A DNA stretch of 64,000 nucleotides, from NCBI GenBank assembly GCA_965240325.2, contig OZ251222.1, forward strand, positions 3,100,001-3,164,000, given 5' to 3'. The DNA is from Rebecca billardiae RCC1528. Taxonomy: Eukaryota > Haptophyta. This document shows positions 1 through 10,076 of the stretch, one piece after another. Within the stretch, counting starts at the first letter, position 1. Every line of letters begins with the position of its first letter. The translations under genes were made by a program, and so were the position numbers. Under the pieces are notes generated by a model. It was not told the origin of the DNA. It searched no databases and saw nothing but the letters and a program-made list of their open reading frames with translations.

Positions 1-2030
1 TGGCCGCCACGGATTGATGAGATGCCCGCGTCCGGAGGCTGGTGTCGGGAGGGTCCGTAGCGGGCGCTTGGCGCCTGCTCGCATCGTCCACCCGCGCCCC
101 AGGCCCTCGCCCACTTTCCGAGCGCGAGCCAATGAGGCCCTTCAGGGCCCCATTCGACGCGTGCCCTGATTGGCTGGAGTTGGAGCCTCTTCTCAGCCCG
201 AGCACGCCAGCTCGCGCGCCAGAATCCCGCCGCGAGGAGCCCACGAAGCGGAACGTGGACGCGAGCTCCTGCAACGTGCCCCTGCCGAAGGGCGGGCTGG
301 ACGGCGTGTCGTGTGGCGCGCCGCTCTGCGCGCGCCACGAGCTCGAGCGCGACGCCTCGCGCTCGAGCATGCGCGTGTTGAGGCGCTGCGTCATCTCGGC
401 CATGATCTTGGCCTGCAGGCTCTCCTCCGTGTGCAGCTCGAGCCACGTCTCCTTGAGCAGCCGCTCAAACTCGTCGTAGTCCACCCAGCCCTGGTTCTGC
501 TTCTTCGTGTACCGGTTCATCAGCGCGCGCACCGTGCGCATGTTCACCGGGTGCTGCGGGTCGGCCTCGTCCGGGTCGGGTGGCGGGAACGTGTCTTCGA
601 GCAGCAGGCCGCTCTCGTACCCGAGGCGCAGAAACATGGTCAGCTCGGCCGTGGTGATCTGAGCCGCGCGAGCCGGACGGGAGGCGCGGCGACGAGGGCG
701 GCGCGGCGCGGCGCGGCGCGGCACGTCATGCGCGGGCACGGGCGCGGCGACCACCGACGATGCTCGGCGCCCGGCGCGGTCCGCTCCGGCGCTGCCGCGG
801 GCGCGGGCCCACCTTGCCATCGAGCGTCGTGTCGGCCAGCTTGTACAGCGCGTCGATGCGCGTGCGCTCCTCGAGCAGCGAGGTGAATGTGGTGCCGAGC
901 ACGGTGATGGGAAGAGCCATGATGATGATGCCCACCATCATGCACGCGGTCGCGATCGCGTACCCGCCGTCCGTCACCGGATACGCGTCGCCGTACCTGC
1001 GAGAGGCCGCGCGCGCGATGTCACACGGCACATCCCGGCGCCCGGGGCTTCAGCGGAAGCGGCTCGGCGCGGAGCGTGCAGGGGTTGGGCGCGCGCGCAC
1101 ACCCGACGGTGGTCATCGTCACGAGTGTCCACCAGAAGGCGCGAGGGATCGTCTCAAATGTCTCGAAGACGCGTGGATCCCCAGATTGCCCCCTGCGTGC
1201 CACCGCCGACGTGGTGTGGGTGTGGGGCTGTGAACCGATGGGGGCTGGGCAGTGCAGTGGGCGACCTCGCGCGCCCGCGAAGGGGACATGGCGCGGGCAC
1301 GGGCGCACGCGCGCGCGCACTCGACGAGGTGGATGAGGGAGGCGAACACCACCATGGCAATCGCAAGCAGGAAGAAGAGGATGATCAGCGGCTCGGACGA
1401 CTTGGTGAGTGCCATCACAAACGTCTGCATCCCTTTCGAGTATCGCCCAAACTTGAGCACGCGGAAGATCTTAATCAGGCGGAGCACGCGGAGCACGCGC
1501 AGGTCGAAGCGGCGCGAGGTGCCCACGCCGAGCGCGGCGATCAGCGCCCACTCCACCCACGACGGCACCACCGACAGCAGGTCGATCCAATTCATGGGCG
1601 AGCGCATGAACGCGGCGTGGTTGGGGCACACGGTGAACCGCGCGGCCAGGTCGACCGAGAAGATGATCACCATGATGAGGTCAGACCAGAACCACCAGTC
1701 GAACATGTCTAGCTCTTCTTCGGGCACGTTGTGCTTGAACTCCGTCTCCGCGCAGTACAAGATCGTCGAGAGAGCCGTGCAGAACATGATGAGCAAAATC
1801 CAGACCTGCGACACCAGGCTGTACGTCGGGTCCTCGAGTGTCTGCCACGCGATCTCGCGCCAGCTCGGCGGAATCTCCTCGCGCATCTCCTCGATGTCGT
1901 CGTCTCCCAGGTTGAGCAGCTCCCGGAGATCTGCGTTCCTGCGTGCCGCAATCGCCTGATGCTGATCTCGTGGCGATGGCCTAGGGCTGGCCTTCAGCCG
2001 GGGGTTGACGCCATGGATCATCGGCGGCAT
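1..2030 (-). CDS. Voltage-gated potassium channel, 3' end cut by window edge
   Basis: This is a six-transmembrane K+ channel subunit. Four exons are deduced on the minus strand: 2030-1321, 1192-1103, 996-813 and 658 to beyond position 1, with introns of 128, 106 and 154 bp (GT...AG). Exon 1 carries S1-S5, including an S4 with regularly spaced arginines (FDLRVLRVLRLIKIFRVLKF). Exon 2 gives the pore helix, and joining exons 2 and 3 restores the selectivity filter TVGYGD exactly across the splice junction. S6 follows (ATACMMVGIIIMALPITVLG). Exon 4 is a hydrophilic cytoplasmic tail with a short EF-hand-like stretch (WVDYDEFERLL) and then a Ser/Arg-rich tail that stays open to the left edge. I see no N-terminal T1 tetramerisation domain; the ATG at 2030 (or 2021) is the simplest start, but an upstream exon cannot be excluded. 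The family call is firm; the ends are uncertain. Confidence 0.88.
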
Positions 2031-5000
2031 GGCCGCCGCGGCGCGTTCGGGGGGACGTGCCGCCCCCCAACCACGCCGCGCTGGCGGACGAGCAGGCGCG
2101 CCCTACTGAGGGCCGCGAGCGCGCCGGGTGAGGAGTCCACCCCTCCTCCAGCCAGGAGGTGGGCGACGACACCGACGTCCGTAAAGATTGTGCAGCGGTG
2201 AGTCGGCACATATGGAAGCCATGATTGAACAGCTGGCGCTAATATAGGCCGTTACCCAGATGAATACTACCGTATGCTGCGAAAAATTGGCATAAGACCT
2301 ATCATACCCGCCCAGTTCCCTATGATTGTTGAATCTTACGAATGTTGCTCAAATACCCCCATACTATGATACTGCACCGCGATGGCGCGATGTTGATGGG
2401 GACTTCGGAAGGGAAGCCATGGCGGGCGTGAAGTGCCCGTCCCACCGCGATCCACGGCGCGTGTGGCACGTCCGGGACCGGGGGGCGTGCCACACGCCGG
2501 TCGGCGTCGCCGCACGATCACGTGGGGCTGAGTAGCGGCTTCCCTTCCGACTTTTCGACCACTCTTACGTCCACGTCCACGTCGTCGTGTGACCGGCGCG
2601 CATGAGGCTGCCGCGCATGGGAAGGATGGGCAAGTAGCGGCCAGAATCACCCTTTTGACGGCCGTGCTGACCTCTGGGGCCTGCCAGGCGAGGGTGCAGA
2701 CCAATCAATGCTCTGTCTGACCCCACAAGTCGTGAGTCTGACGATCAATGTTGGCCGCGCGGTGAGTCGTGCGCCCCAACGGCGGGGTGTTCAACGACCG
2801 GCATGGCTAGCAAGCTGGTCAGGGCTGGTAGCAGCTTTCTCTAGGACCACGCCACGCGATTTGGCGACCTCGCATGGCTCAATTCCCGTCCAGAGGCACG
2901 GACATGCCGCACTTCCTGGCCATCGACGCCATCTGATCATTATAATTATATATATATATTATAAAAGTAACTACCCGCCACGATCTGGCCGTACCGTGCG
3001 CTTCTACAATACTGTTCAATCTCGCCTGCCTGAGCGATCCGAGCTGTGTGCGACTCTCATTCTGAGTACACTGTATGCGCTGGTCTGCCGCTGGAACACC
3101 ACGCGACCGTCGGAGCGGGCTCGGCCGACGACGCCAAGGCGACTGGTAGCCGCCACGATGTCGGGCTCGCGGCAGGCCTTCCAGTAGGTAGCGGGCCACG
3201 CACGCTGAGAACGTGGGTGTGCCTAGCACGGACGAGCTTGGATGGCTCCGATGGCGTGGCAGAACAAGTCGTAGTACCTGAGTCGGTTCTTGCGGTCGCT
3301 TGGGCGAGAAAGCCACTCCCAGCGATTGTCGCCATTTCGTATTGAGCCCAGCCATCTTTTCACACGCGTCGCTCACGAACGCGTACCTTACGCTTGGGCT
3401 TCCATGAGATTGGCCGTTCTGGGGCACGGGCTCGGACGGCGCACTGTCCGCGGCGCACTACGGCGAACAGAGGCCCGGTTTCCGGTCTAAGCGTAAGCAG
3501 CCCGACGGGAGAGCTTTCGGCCCTTCGCCCGCAGTGCGGGGCGCGCTCAAGATTGCAGAGCCATACTTTCCCCAGCTAGCCAATGCCACTCAGGGGCGAC
3601 GAGCGCAAGTTACGCCGCGTGACTGGCGCGACATGCTGCCAATCCCGAAGCTTGATCATCGACGGCGGCGAAGGCGGAGCCATTGCGATCAGCGACGCGA
3701 GATTGAGATCGATTGTGATCAAAAACCGTTCGACACAGGTTTGACGACGTTCAAAGGTTATTCATCAATAATCGCCAAATGATTATGGGGGCGCCGGGTC
3801 GACGTTCCGGCCGCGCAATATTGCCGAAGATGCCACCTTCTCCGGTTCTCTGTCGCTGTCTGAGGGTTTCTGCGCACCTTGGCTCGAGGATTCCACCTTT
3901 CCGCACGGGTCCTTTCGTCGAGCACACAGGGTCTGACGTCGGGTTTCGGCGCTCAGTGCGTTCCCAAAAAGCACGAAGCAGTGTGTGGTCGCACCGTGTC
4001 CTCGTCTTTGGACGGCTCATCAACCCCGCCCTCCGCTCCGCTTCACGCGAGACCCGGAACACACCGCATATGCTGCGCTCACGACGACCAGTGGCATCAT
4101 TGGCAGCGCCAGGCGCTCTCGTTGCGGTGCCGCGCATTCGTCTCACTGCCAAGCCTCCCGACGCCGTCGCCGATCAGCTCTGGCATTCGCTAGCAATCAG
4201 CGAGCGCACGCAGGCGATATCACCGGCCAGGCAGTGTGGCCGTGAGCTCTCGCCGCACAAGCGCATGGCGCCCTCTGACGATGTGGAGTCTGACGCGCAA
4301 GACGGGTGTGAACGCCCCAATGCGCGCAAGCTCCGGCGAACATCATCCTTCTACAACAACCTCAACCATCTCTCCGAGCTGCCAGACAGCGCAACTGCCG
4401 CAGCGCCTGTCCCGAAAACCGTTGACCTCCATTTCTCTCTGCACAGGCGGTACAAAAACCTCTACAGGGGCGCATCACCGCTGGCAGCCCCCTTTGCGCC
4501 AGCATCAGGGCCATGCCCTATCGACGCAGCGCATGGCGGCTGACCATCCACGCAGTTGGCTCGCTGTCGCCGGAGTACCCGTTTTACCCGACGATGCATG
4601 TTTTCAGTCAGTCAGATCCGCAACCGCCCACGTACAGATGGTCCGCAAGGACAGATGATGATCATGATCATCATCATCATCATGCCTGCCCCTGCTAGGC
4701 CCTGCGAGGCCTGATCGGAACGGATACGACTGTTATAAATAGTGTTAAGTAAATGATTAAGATCTAATCGGATTACACTTACAGCGGTAACTGCACCAAT
4801 CCTGAGACGGCGTCAGCCCTGTCTTAATTAAATGATTAATGAACCGCGTCGTCAGTCACTCAGTGGTCCCGCGAGTCCGTATTACCGAACTGCGGTTCAC
4901 ATGAGCTTGAAGTTGAGCTGCGCCGTGAATGCCAATTAATGTCAGTATTGTCATCACCGGGACCGCGCCGGAATTGGCTCATAGCGGGCTGCGTAGTGCG

Positions 5001-5869
5001 TAGTCAGTGACGCAGTTACGGAGTATAAGTCAGTATAACCGCGTCCGCGCCACTATCACTGACACTAGCACTGAGTCTGAGCACTCCACATTTACTACTG
5101 AGTTCCTGGCGTCCGGACCGGGCGCCACTCGGACCGCGCACCCGCCTCCGACTCTGCCAGCCTAGTGGACTGCTCCGAAGACGTACTGGCTACTGATCTG
5201 AGTCAGGCTCCGGGTCACTGACAGTACTGACTAGTTACCAGTGAGTCCGCCGCCCTGATGACTGACGTCCGCGGGCGACGCGCCCCCGACGCCGAACGGC
5301 CTCTTACTTACCTAACTGAGTAACGTACCTGGCATATCTAGATAGTGTCAAATTAGCAATCCGAGGCACTCAGCAGGCTCCCGGCTGTGCCCGCGGCTGA
5401 ACCGGGCCGAGCGCAGAATGGCCAGACACTGCAGACTGACCGATGACAAATGAACGATCGCCGTGCATGACGACGCTGCTCAATCAGCTCGTCGGAGTCA
5501 GCTCAGTCAGTGCGCCTGCCCGGCGGCGGCGCGGGCCGAAAGTCGTATAACAGTTATACCGTTACACCGCCAATAGCTTAACCGTAGAGTACCGACGTAA
5601 AGTAAGGAGAGTCGGCCCGTCATAAATCGTAATGCTGCATAAGGACTATCTTGACTGCGCCCTGGCGATGCTGCATAGTGCGCATGACCGGACTACTTAG
5701 TACTTATTGTCAATCAATGACTAGCTTACCTAAGCATGCGCGCGCACCGTTTATAACGCGTGAACGCGCCACTAACGGCGACCGCACGGTGCCTCGGAGG
5801 CACTGACTGCTTTGCAGCGTTGCAGCGGCACGGAGTAACTACGTGACGCCGGGCGCCCAGCCGCTATAC
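2031..5869. other. Intergenic DNA without a supported gene
   Basis: I find no convincing exon here. It holds a nested hairpin at 2405-2550, a short TA run near 2943-2963, one copy of a dispersed motif (3018-3075), a run of CAT trinucleotides near 4664-4683, and about 1 kb (4700-5760) of cryptically simple sequence rich in CAGT/TGAC words. A 254-codon open frame at 3779-4543 (+) contains a plausible-looking stretch (KLRRTSSFYNNLNHLSELPD) but no recognised domain and no splice or promoter support. Confidence 0.6.
3018..3075 (+). repeat. Dispersed motif, copy 1 of 3
   Basis: This copy shares the core GAGCTGTGTGC followed by a CTC.TATTCT block with 16788-16840 and 19169-19219. The upstream words AATCTCGCCTGCCTGAGC are shared with the third copy. 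All three lie in otherwise gene-free DNA on the plus strand. It may be the end of a transposable element; identity unknown. Confidence 0.6.
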
Positions 5870-5881
5870 ACACACACACAC

Positions 5882-5926
<45 letters not shown>

Positions 5927-5930
5927 GGCA
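5868..5930. repeat. CA/TA microsatellite
   Basis: A (CA)n run passes into (TA)n with single interruptions. It lies upstream of the first copy of the 436-bp duplicated block. The open frames across it (IYIYIY) are artefacts of the repeat. Confidence 0.95.
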
Positions 5931-6170
5931 CTGGCACCCTCTTACTCCAGCCGGCCGCCGGCTGCATCGCCTCGGGGGGCGATGCAGCAGGTGGACGCCG
6001 CTGCACCCATCTGGCCCTTGGCGCTGGCCTCCTCCGTGCCCCACGCTCCACCCTAGGTGGGGCAGGGGGTGCGGGGTGTGACGCGCCCGGGGGGCAGGTT
6101 CCCCAGCATCAAGCACTGCATCTGCAGCAGCCCGCCGGCGGGCCGGGCTGCGCACATCGACTACAACCTC

Positions 6171-6606
6171 ATCTGCTTCATCGCCCAGAGCGCGCTAGGC
6201 GGCGCGCTCACTCTCCAAGCCCCTCTTCTGCAGCTGCGCGCCGCTTGGCCGGCGCGCGGCGACGCGTACTACGACCTCATCCTCATCCAGGCGCCCACGC
6301 GGGCGCACGGGGGCGACAGCCGCGGCTGCCGCTTGCCGGAGCTACTCGCCGCTAGGTCAGCGGGCAGCGACATCGACTACGACCTCACCCTCATCCAAGT
6401 GCTCCGGAAGGCGCTCGGCCGCGGCGGCATCTGCCGTCGCCGCCGCGTGCCCCAGGCCGAGGCGGTGCTCCATCCCGGCCCCGCTCCCGTAGGGGGGCAG
6501 GGCTGCGGGTGGCGCACTGTCTGACCTGGACGGAAGGCGCGGACGCATTCTATGTGTCTGTTGCACTCTGAGCCTGACGCTTGTCCGATGCTGCCACGTC
6601 GTTAAA
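6171..6606. repeat. Duplicated GC-rich block, copy 1
   Basis: This block is about 98 percent identical to 21259-21696. Differences are a few substitutions plus one 3-base insertion in the other copy, which keeps a plus-strand reading frame (ending ..CGWRTV stop) intact in both. Inside are about three degenerate units of roughly 105 bases, visible as IDYNLICFI, YYDLILIQ and IDYDLTLIQ on the plus strand, or LDEGEVVVDVAARRPSG and LDEDEVVVRRVAARRPSG on the minus strand. Both copies end next to TA microsatellites. It could be a fragment of a repeat-protein gene carried by a mobile or segmental duplication; no domain is recognised. Confidence 0.85.
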
Positions 6607-6928
6607 TATATATATGTGTGTATATATATGTAATATATACTTCACGGAGCGGTTTCTCGGGTTTCTGATTCGAGTTTCGACGACAGTGATTCCGAGAAGA
6701 GTCGGGCTGAAAGTTAGTCATCTGGGCGGCGCGGTACCGCGCGGATAATATGGGAGTAGACTCCGATGATGCTGCACTGACAATGCTAGTGACAATGCTG
6801 CACGCGTGAGCTGCAACTCTGACACAGGAGAGTTGCGACGGACCGCCCGCGGGCGCGGCGAGTGTGTGAAGCCTGTGCCCCGGCCTGCCTCGGGGCCACC
6901 CGCGATACACTCGGCACAGCCAGTGCAT

Positions 6929-8050
6929 TCAGGCAGCACGCTCTAGGTGCGCCCGCCATTCGTCATCCGTGAGAGTGTGCGGCCACGGCACTCCGAATCG
7001 CCCGGACGCATAGTCGCGCGACGCCTGGTCCAGCTCTGCCTGCGTGTTCATCACCCACGTGCCATCAGCCGCGATCGGCTCGCGCGTCGGCTCACCAGCC
7101 AGGAGCACGACCTCCGCATCATCCGTGTCCGACGGGTTGCTCACGAGCACGCCGTCCGTGCCGGCTGCCACGCGCGCCGGCAAGTACGCCAGGTGGTGCA
7201 CGTCGAGCTCCTCGCCCGCCACATCCACCAGCCCCCGCGCACAGTAGAGCACAGCGTTGTGCGTGGCCGGCACCGCGCACCGCCACACGGCGCGCGGCGC
7301 GAGCGTGGCGCGCAGTAGCAGCACGTCGGTGCCGAGCACGTCCACGTCGGCCTTCGCACTGGCGTGCGAGCCGCCCATCACGCGCACGTGGACACCGGCT
7401 TCTTGTGAACCCTCGCCAGTGCCCTTGCCGGCGCGCTCGCCGACGGACACTTGCGCAGGCGCAAACACCTGGATGCGTGGCGCTGCCATCTTGTGCTTTG
7501 ACGGCAGGTTGAGCCACAGCTGGTAGAGCTCGGCGCGGCCGCGCTCGTCGGAGGACCACATCTCCTCGTGCAGAATCCCTTCGCCTGCCGTGAGCCACTG
7601 CACCTCGCCGTCGCCATACCGCTGCTTCACCCCCAGGCTGTCTCGGTGCACGAGGCCACCGTGCACGGTCATGGTGACCGTCTCAAAGCCGCGGTGCGGG
7701 TGCGCGGGGAAGCCCTCGGGCAGGAGCAGGCGGAAGATGGGGCGGATTGGATCCCACGGCGAGAAGCGATGGCGGTGATGCACGAGGAGCACGAAGGGGT
7801 CGGCGTCCCGCGCATCCAAGCTCATCGGCGCGACACGGCCGCCGAGCTGCTCCTCTAGCCGGGCGGCGTCTCGCTGGCGGCCCAGCAGATCGAGCGCCGT
7901 AAAGGCGAGGCCGTTGAGGACGGGCCACACGGGAAGCCGCGGTGGCTTCACCACGCGCGCAACCGGCCGCGGCGCAGTCAGCCCGACCGAAGGCGTCGCG
8001 CACTGGGCCAGCAGCACAAGCAGCAGAGCACGCGGCACGGTCGCCGCCAT
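6929..8050 (-). CDS. Pirin-family protein with N-terminal leader
   Basis: A 373-residue bicupin of the pirin family. Pirins are Fe(II) cupins; some act as transcriptional cofactors and some as quercetin dioxygenases. The N-terminal cupin carries the family metal-binding signature: FPAHPHRGFETVT (two histidines in HPH) and, about 45 residues later, TAGEGILHEEM (H and E ligands). The C-terminal cupin follows. I chose the ATG at 8050 rather than the upstream ATG at 8227 because it opens directly into a hydrophobic leader (ALLLVLLAQCATPSVG) typical of a signal or plastid-targeting peptide, while the preceding 59 codons look like 5' leader. The gene has no intron. It is divergent from the WD40-RING gene, with 436 bp between start codons. 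The substrate cannot be inferred. Confidence 0.92.
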   Translation of the reverse strand: MAATVPRALLLVLLAQCATPSVGLTAPRPVARVVKPPRLPVWPVLNGLAFTALDLLGRQRDAARLEEQLGGRVAPMSLDARDADPFVLLVHHRHRFSPWDPIRPIFRLLLPEGFPAHPHRGFETVTMTVHGGLVHRDSLGVKQRYGDGEVQWLTAGEGILHEEMWSSDERGRAELYQLWLNLPSKHKMAAPRIQVFAPAQVSVGERAGKGTGEGSQEAGVHVRVMGGSHASAKADVDVLGTDVLLLRATLAPRAVWRCAVPATHNAVLYCARGLVDVAGEELDVHHLAYLPARVAAGTDGVLVSNPSDTDDAEVVLLAGEPTREPIAADGTWVMNTQAELDQASRDYASGRFGVPWPHTLTDDEWRAHLERAA

Positions 8051-8486
8051 CGTGTTCGTCGATGTAGGGAGCACGGGCGCGTCCTCGCCTCCTCGGAAAC
8101 GCGAGAGCTTTCTACCAGGAATCTTATATTTGTTTTTTAAACGGCCAGGGGGCTGGGGCGCGCATCGACGAATTCCTATGGTACAATAAATAGAAGTACC
8201 ACCAGCCAGTTTACTTTTTTTACCCACGATGGGTATCAGGCTTTGATCTCACACTGGTACAGTACTGCACCGAGCTCGGGTCCTTGCTTGACCTGACGGA
8301 ACATCTTGACATAATGTGGACCCCAACATGACCAAGGTGACCATCAACTTTTAATCAACGAGCCAATCACTTGAGGTTCTGCCCTTGCTTTTGCAGGTGT
8401 GCGGCCGGGACGGAAACAAGACGTGCGCCACTCGTTGACGACACCTCCCACTCGCACGCCAACGGACCCGACGCGCGCGCAGGACG
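8051..8486. promoter_or_regulatory. Divergent intergenic region between pirin and WD40-RING genes
   Basis: These 436 bp separate two start codons facing away from each other and must contain both promoters and 5' leaders. I see no TATA box at a convincing place for either gene. An AT-richer patch lies at 8120-8225. Confidence 0.55.
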
Positions 8487-10076
8487 ATGGGCAACCGCGT
8501 GGCAACCCCCCGACGGCCTTTCCGCAACCCGTCGTACACCATCGACATCGTCGCGACACCGACCTCGGAGCAGGCCGACGACAGTGGTGACCCGGCCGAC
8601 CGGCCCCGCCTGACGCTCGCGTCGAGCGAGCCGCGCATGGCGTTTCCGAACGATGGCTCAGCGCTGCACGAGCGGACTGTCAAGTCGATCTGCGTCGGGG
8701 GCGAGTACGTGTTCGTGGGGAGCTGGGACCGCACCGCGTCCATGTGGGAGCTCGCCACTGGCGAGTTCGTCCGCTCCTTCCGCGGGCACAAGCAAGACAT
8801 CATCGGCATCTGCGTGTACGAGCAGTGGCTCTTCACGTGCGGCGACTGCGTCCGCATGTGGGACACTCGGACGGGGGACCAGCTCGCGGCTTTCGGTTCG
8901 AAGGACGAGGAGGTGACGGCCACGTTCTACACCGCCATCTGCGACTTCAGCGCGCCCGGCCTCATCGTGTGCGGGTTCTGCCGCGGCCCGCTGCAAATCT
9001 TCGACTTCCGCGCCATTGCGGACAAGTACCCGCAGCGGCGCGAGAGGGCGGCGGTCGCGGGCGAGCGGATGCGCCCGCAGTACGGGATGCGGCCTGTGCA
9101 CATCTTCGAGGGCCACACGGCGGGCGTGATGGGCATGGACCTGGGCAACGTCGGTGACGACCGCCTGCTCGTCAGCGCCTCGATCGACAAGACGGCGCGC
9201 GTGTGGTCGATCCGGCGCGGCGTGTGCACGCGCACGCTCGTGGGCCACGAGGCGCCCCTGCGCGACTGCAAGCTGCACCTCGGGCGCGTGTACACCGCCT
9301 CCCTCGACAAGACGGCGCGCGAGTGGGACGCAATCACCGGTGCGTGCACGCGCATCTTCCGCACGCCGGAGGGGCCCGTGCGCGCGCTCGCCCTTGTCGG
9401 CTCCGTCCTCTTCACGGCTGAGGCGACGCAGCAGCGCTCGCTCGACCAGCCGGCGTCATACGCCGTGCGCGAGTTCGACCTCGAGTCCGGCGAGCAGGTC
9501 GCCGCGCACGACGCGCTGCACGACGGCGGCATCTTCTGCTTGCACAAGCACGTCGCGCCCAACGGCACCGCCACGCTCTTCACCGGCTCGCAGGACCGCT
9601 TTGCGAAGCAGTGGGCGCTGCGTGAGCCTGGCGACGAGCCCGCGGCGACCGTGCGGCCGCCTCAGCCGGCGAGCGCGGAGCCCGCCGCGGAGGAGGAGAA
9701 GACGAGCGACGAGCACGAGGGCGAGGTGAGGCGCGAGCGCAGCAGCAGCAGCAGCAGCTACGCCTCGGCCAGCGCGCTCTCGCGCATGCCCTCCGAGGCG
9801 CAGAAGCTGCCCCCGGTCGACAACGCTGCGCTCAGCAGCGCAGCGCATGGCGAGGTGGCCCCTGAAGAGGCGGTCAAGCTCGTCGAGGCGGCACGCGCAC
9901 GCATCGAGGAGCTGGAGGAGACGACGCGATGCTTTGTGTGCATCGAGCGCCCAAAGAACGCGGCGTACATGCCGTGTGGCCACCAGTCGTGCAGGCGGTG
10001 CGCAGAGCGCTTCCGCACCAGCAACTGCCCGCTCTGCCGCCAACCCGTCACTGGCGTGCTCGCGCTGTACGGCTAG
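8487..10076 (+). CDS. WD40-repeat protein with C-terminal RING finger (probable E3 ubiquitin ligase)
   Basis: A 529-residue intronless protein. Residues about 60-400 form a WD40 propeller: successive blades end in motifs such as VGSWDRTASMWEL, VRMWDTRTGD, SASIDKTARVWSIRRG, ASLDKTAREWDAITG and GSQDRFAKQWAL. An acidic, serine-rich linker follows. The last 55 residues are a C3HC4-type RING finger: CFVC, then CGHQSCRRC, then CPLC. A RING normally recruits an E2 enzyme and the propeller would bind substrate, so an E3 ligase role is inferred from architecture. The ATG at 8487 begins MGNRVATP, so N-myristoylation is conceivable but the motif is weak. Two further in-frame ATGs (for example 8637) exist, but the first gives a continuous N-terminus. 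Target unknown. Confidence 0.9.
   Translation: MGNRVATPRRPFRNPSYTIDIVATPTSEQADDSGDPADRPRLTLASSEPRMAFPNDGSALHERTVKSICVGGEYVFVGSWDRTASMWELATGEFVRSFRGHKQDIIGICVYEQWLFTCGDCVRMWDTRTGDQLAAFGSKDEEVTATFYTAICDFSAPGLIVCGFCRGPLQIFDFRAIADKYPQRRERAAVAGERMRPQYGMRPVHIFEGHTAGVMGMDLGNVGDDRLLVSASIDKTARVWSIRRGVCTRTLVGHEAPLRDCKLHLGRVYTASLDKTAREWDAITGACTRIFRTPEGPVRALALVGSVLFTAEATQQRSLDQPASYAVREFDLESGEQVAAHDALHDGGIFCLHKHVAPNGTATLFTGSQDRFAKQWALREPGDEPAATVRPPQPASAEPAAEEEKTSDEHEGEVRRERSSSSSSYASASALSRMPSEAQKLPPVDNAALSSAAHGEVAPEEAVKLVEAARARIEELEETTRCFVCIERPKNAAYMPCGHQSCRRCAERFRTSNCPLCRQPVTGVLALYG

Noticed and set aside
3779-4543. 254-codon plus-strand frame
   Set aside because: No domain, composition similar to random GC-rich DNA, overlapping frames in all phases; one plausible segment is not enough.
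8051-8227. N-terminal extension of pirin (59 codons)
   Set aside because: It is basic and low-similarity, and it precedes a hydrophobic leader that should be at the N-terminus, so the ATG at 8050 is preferred.
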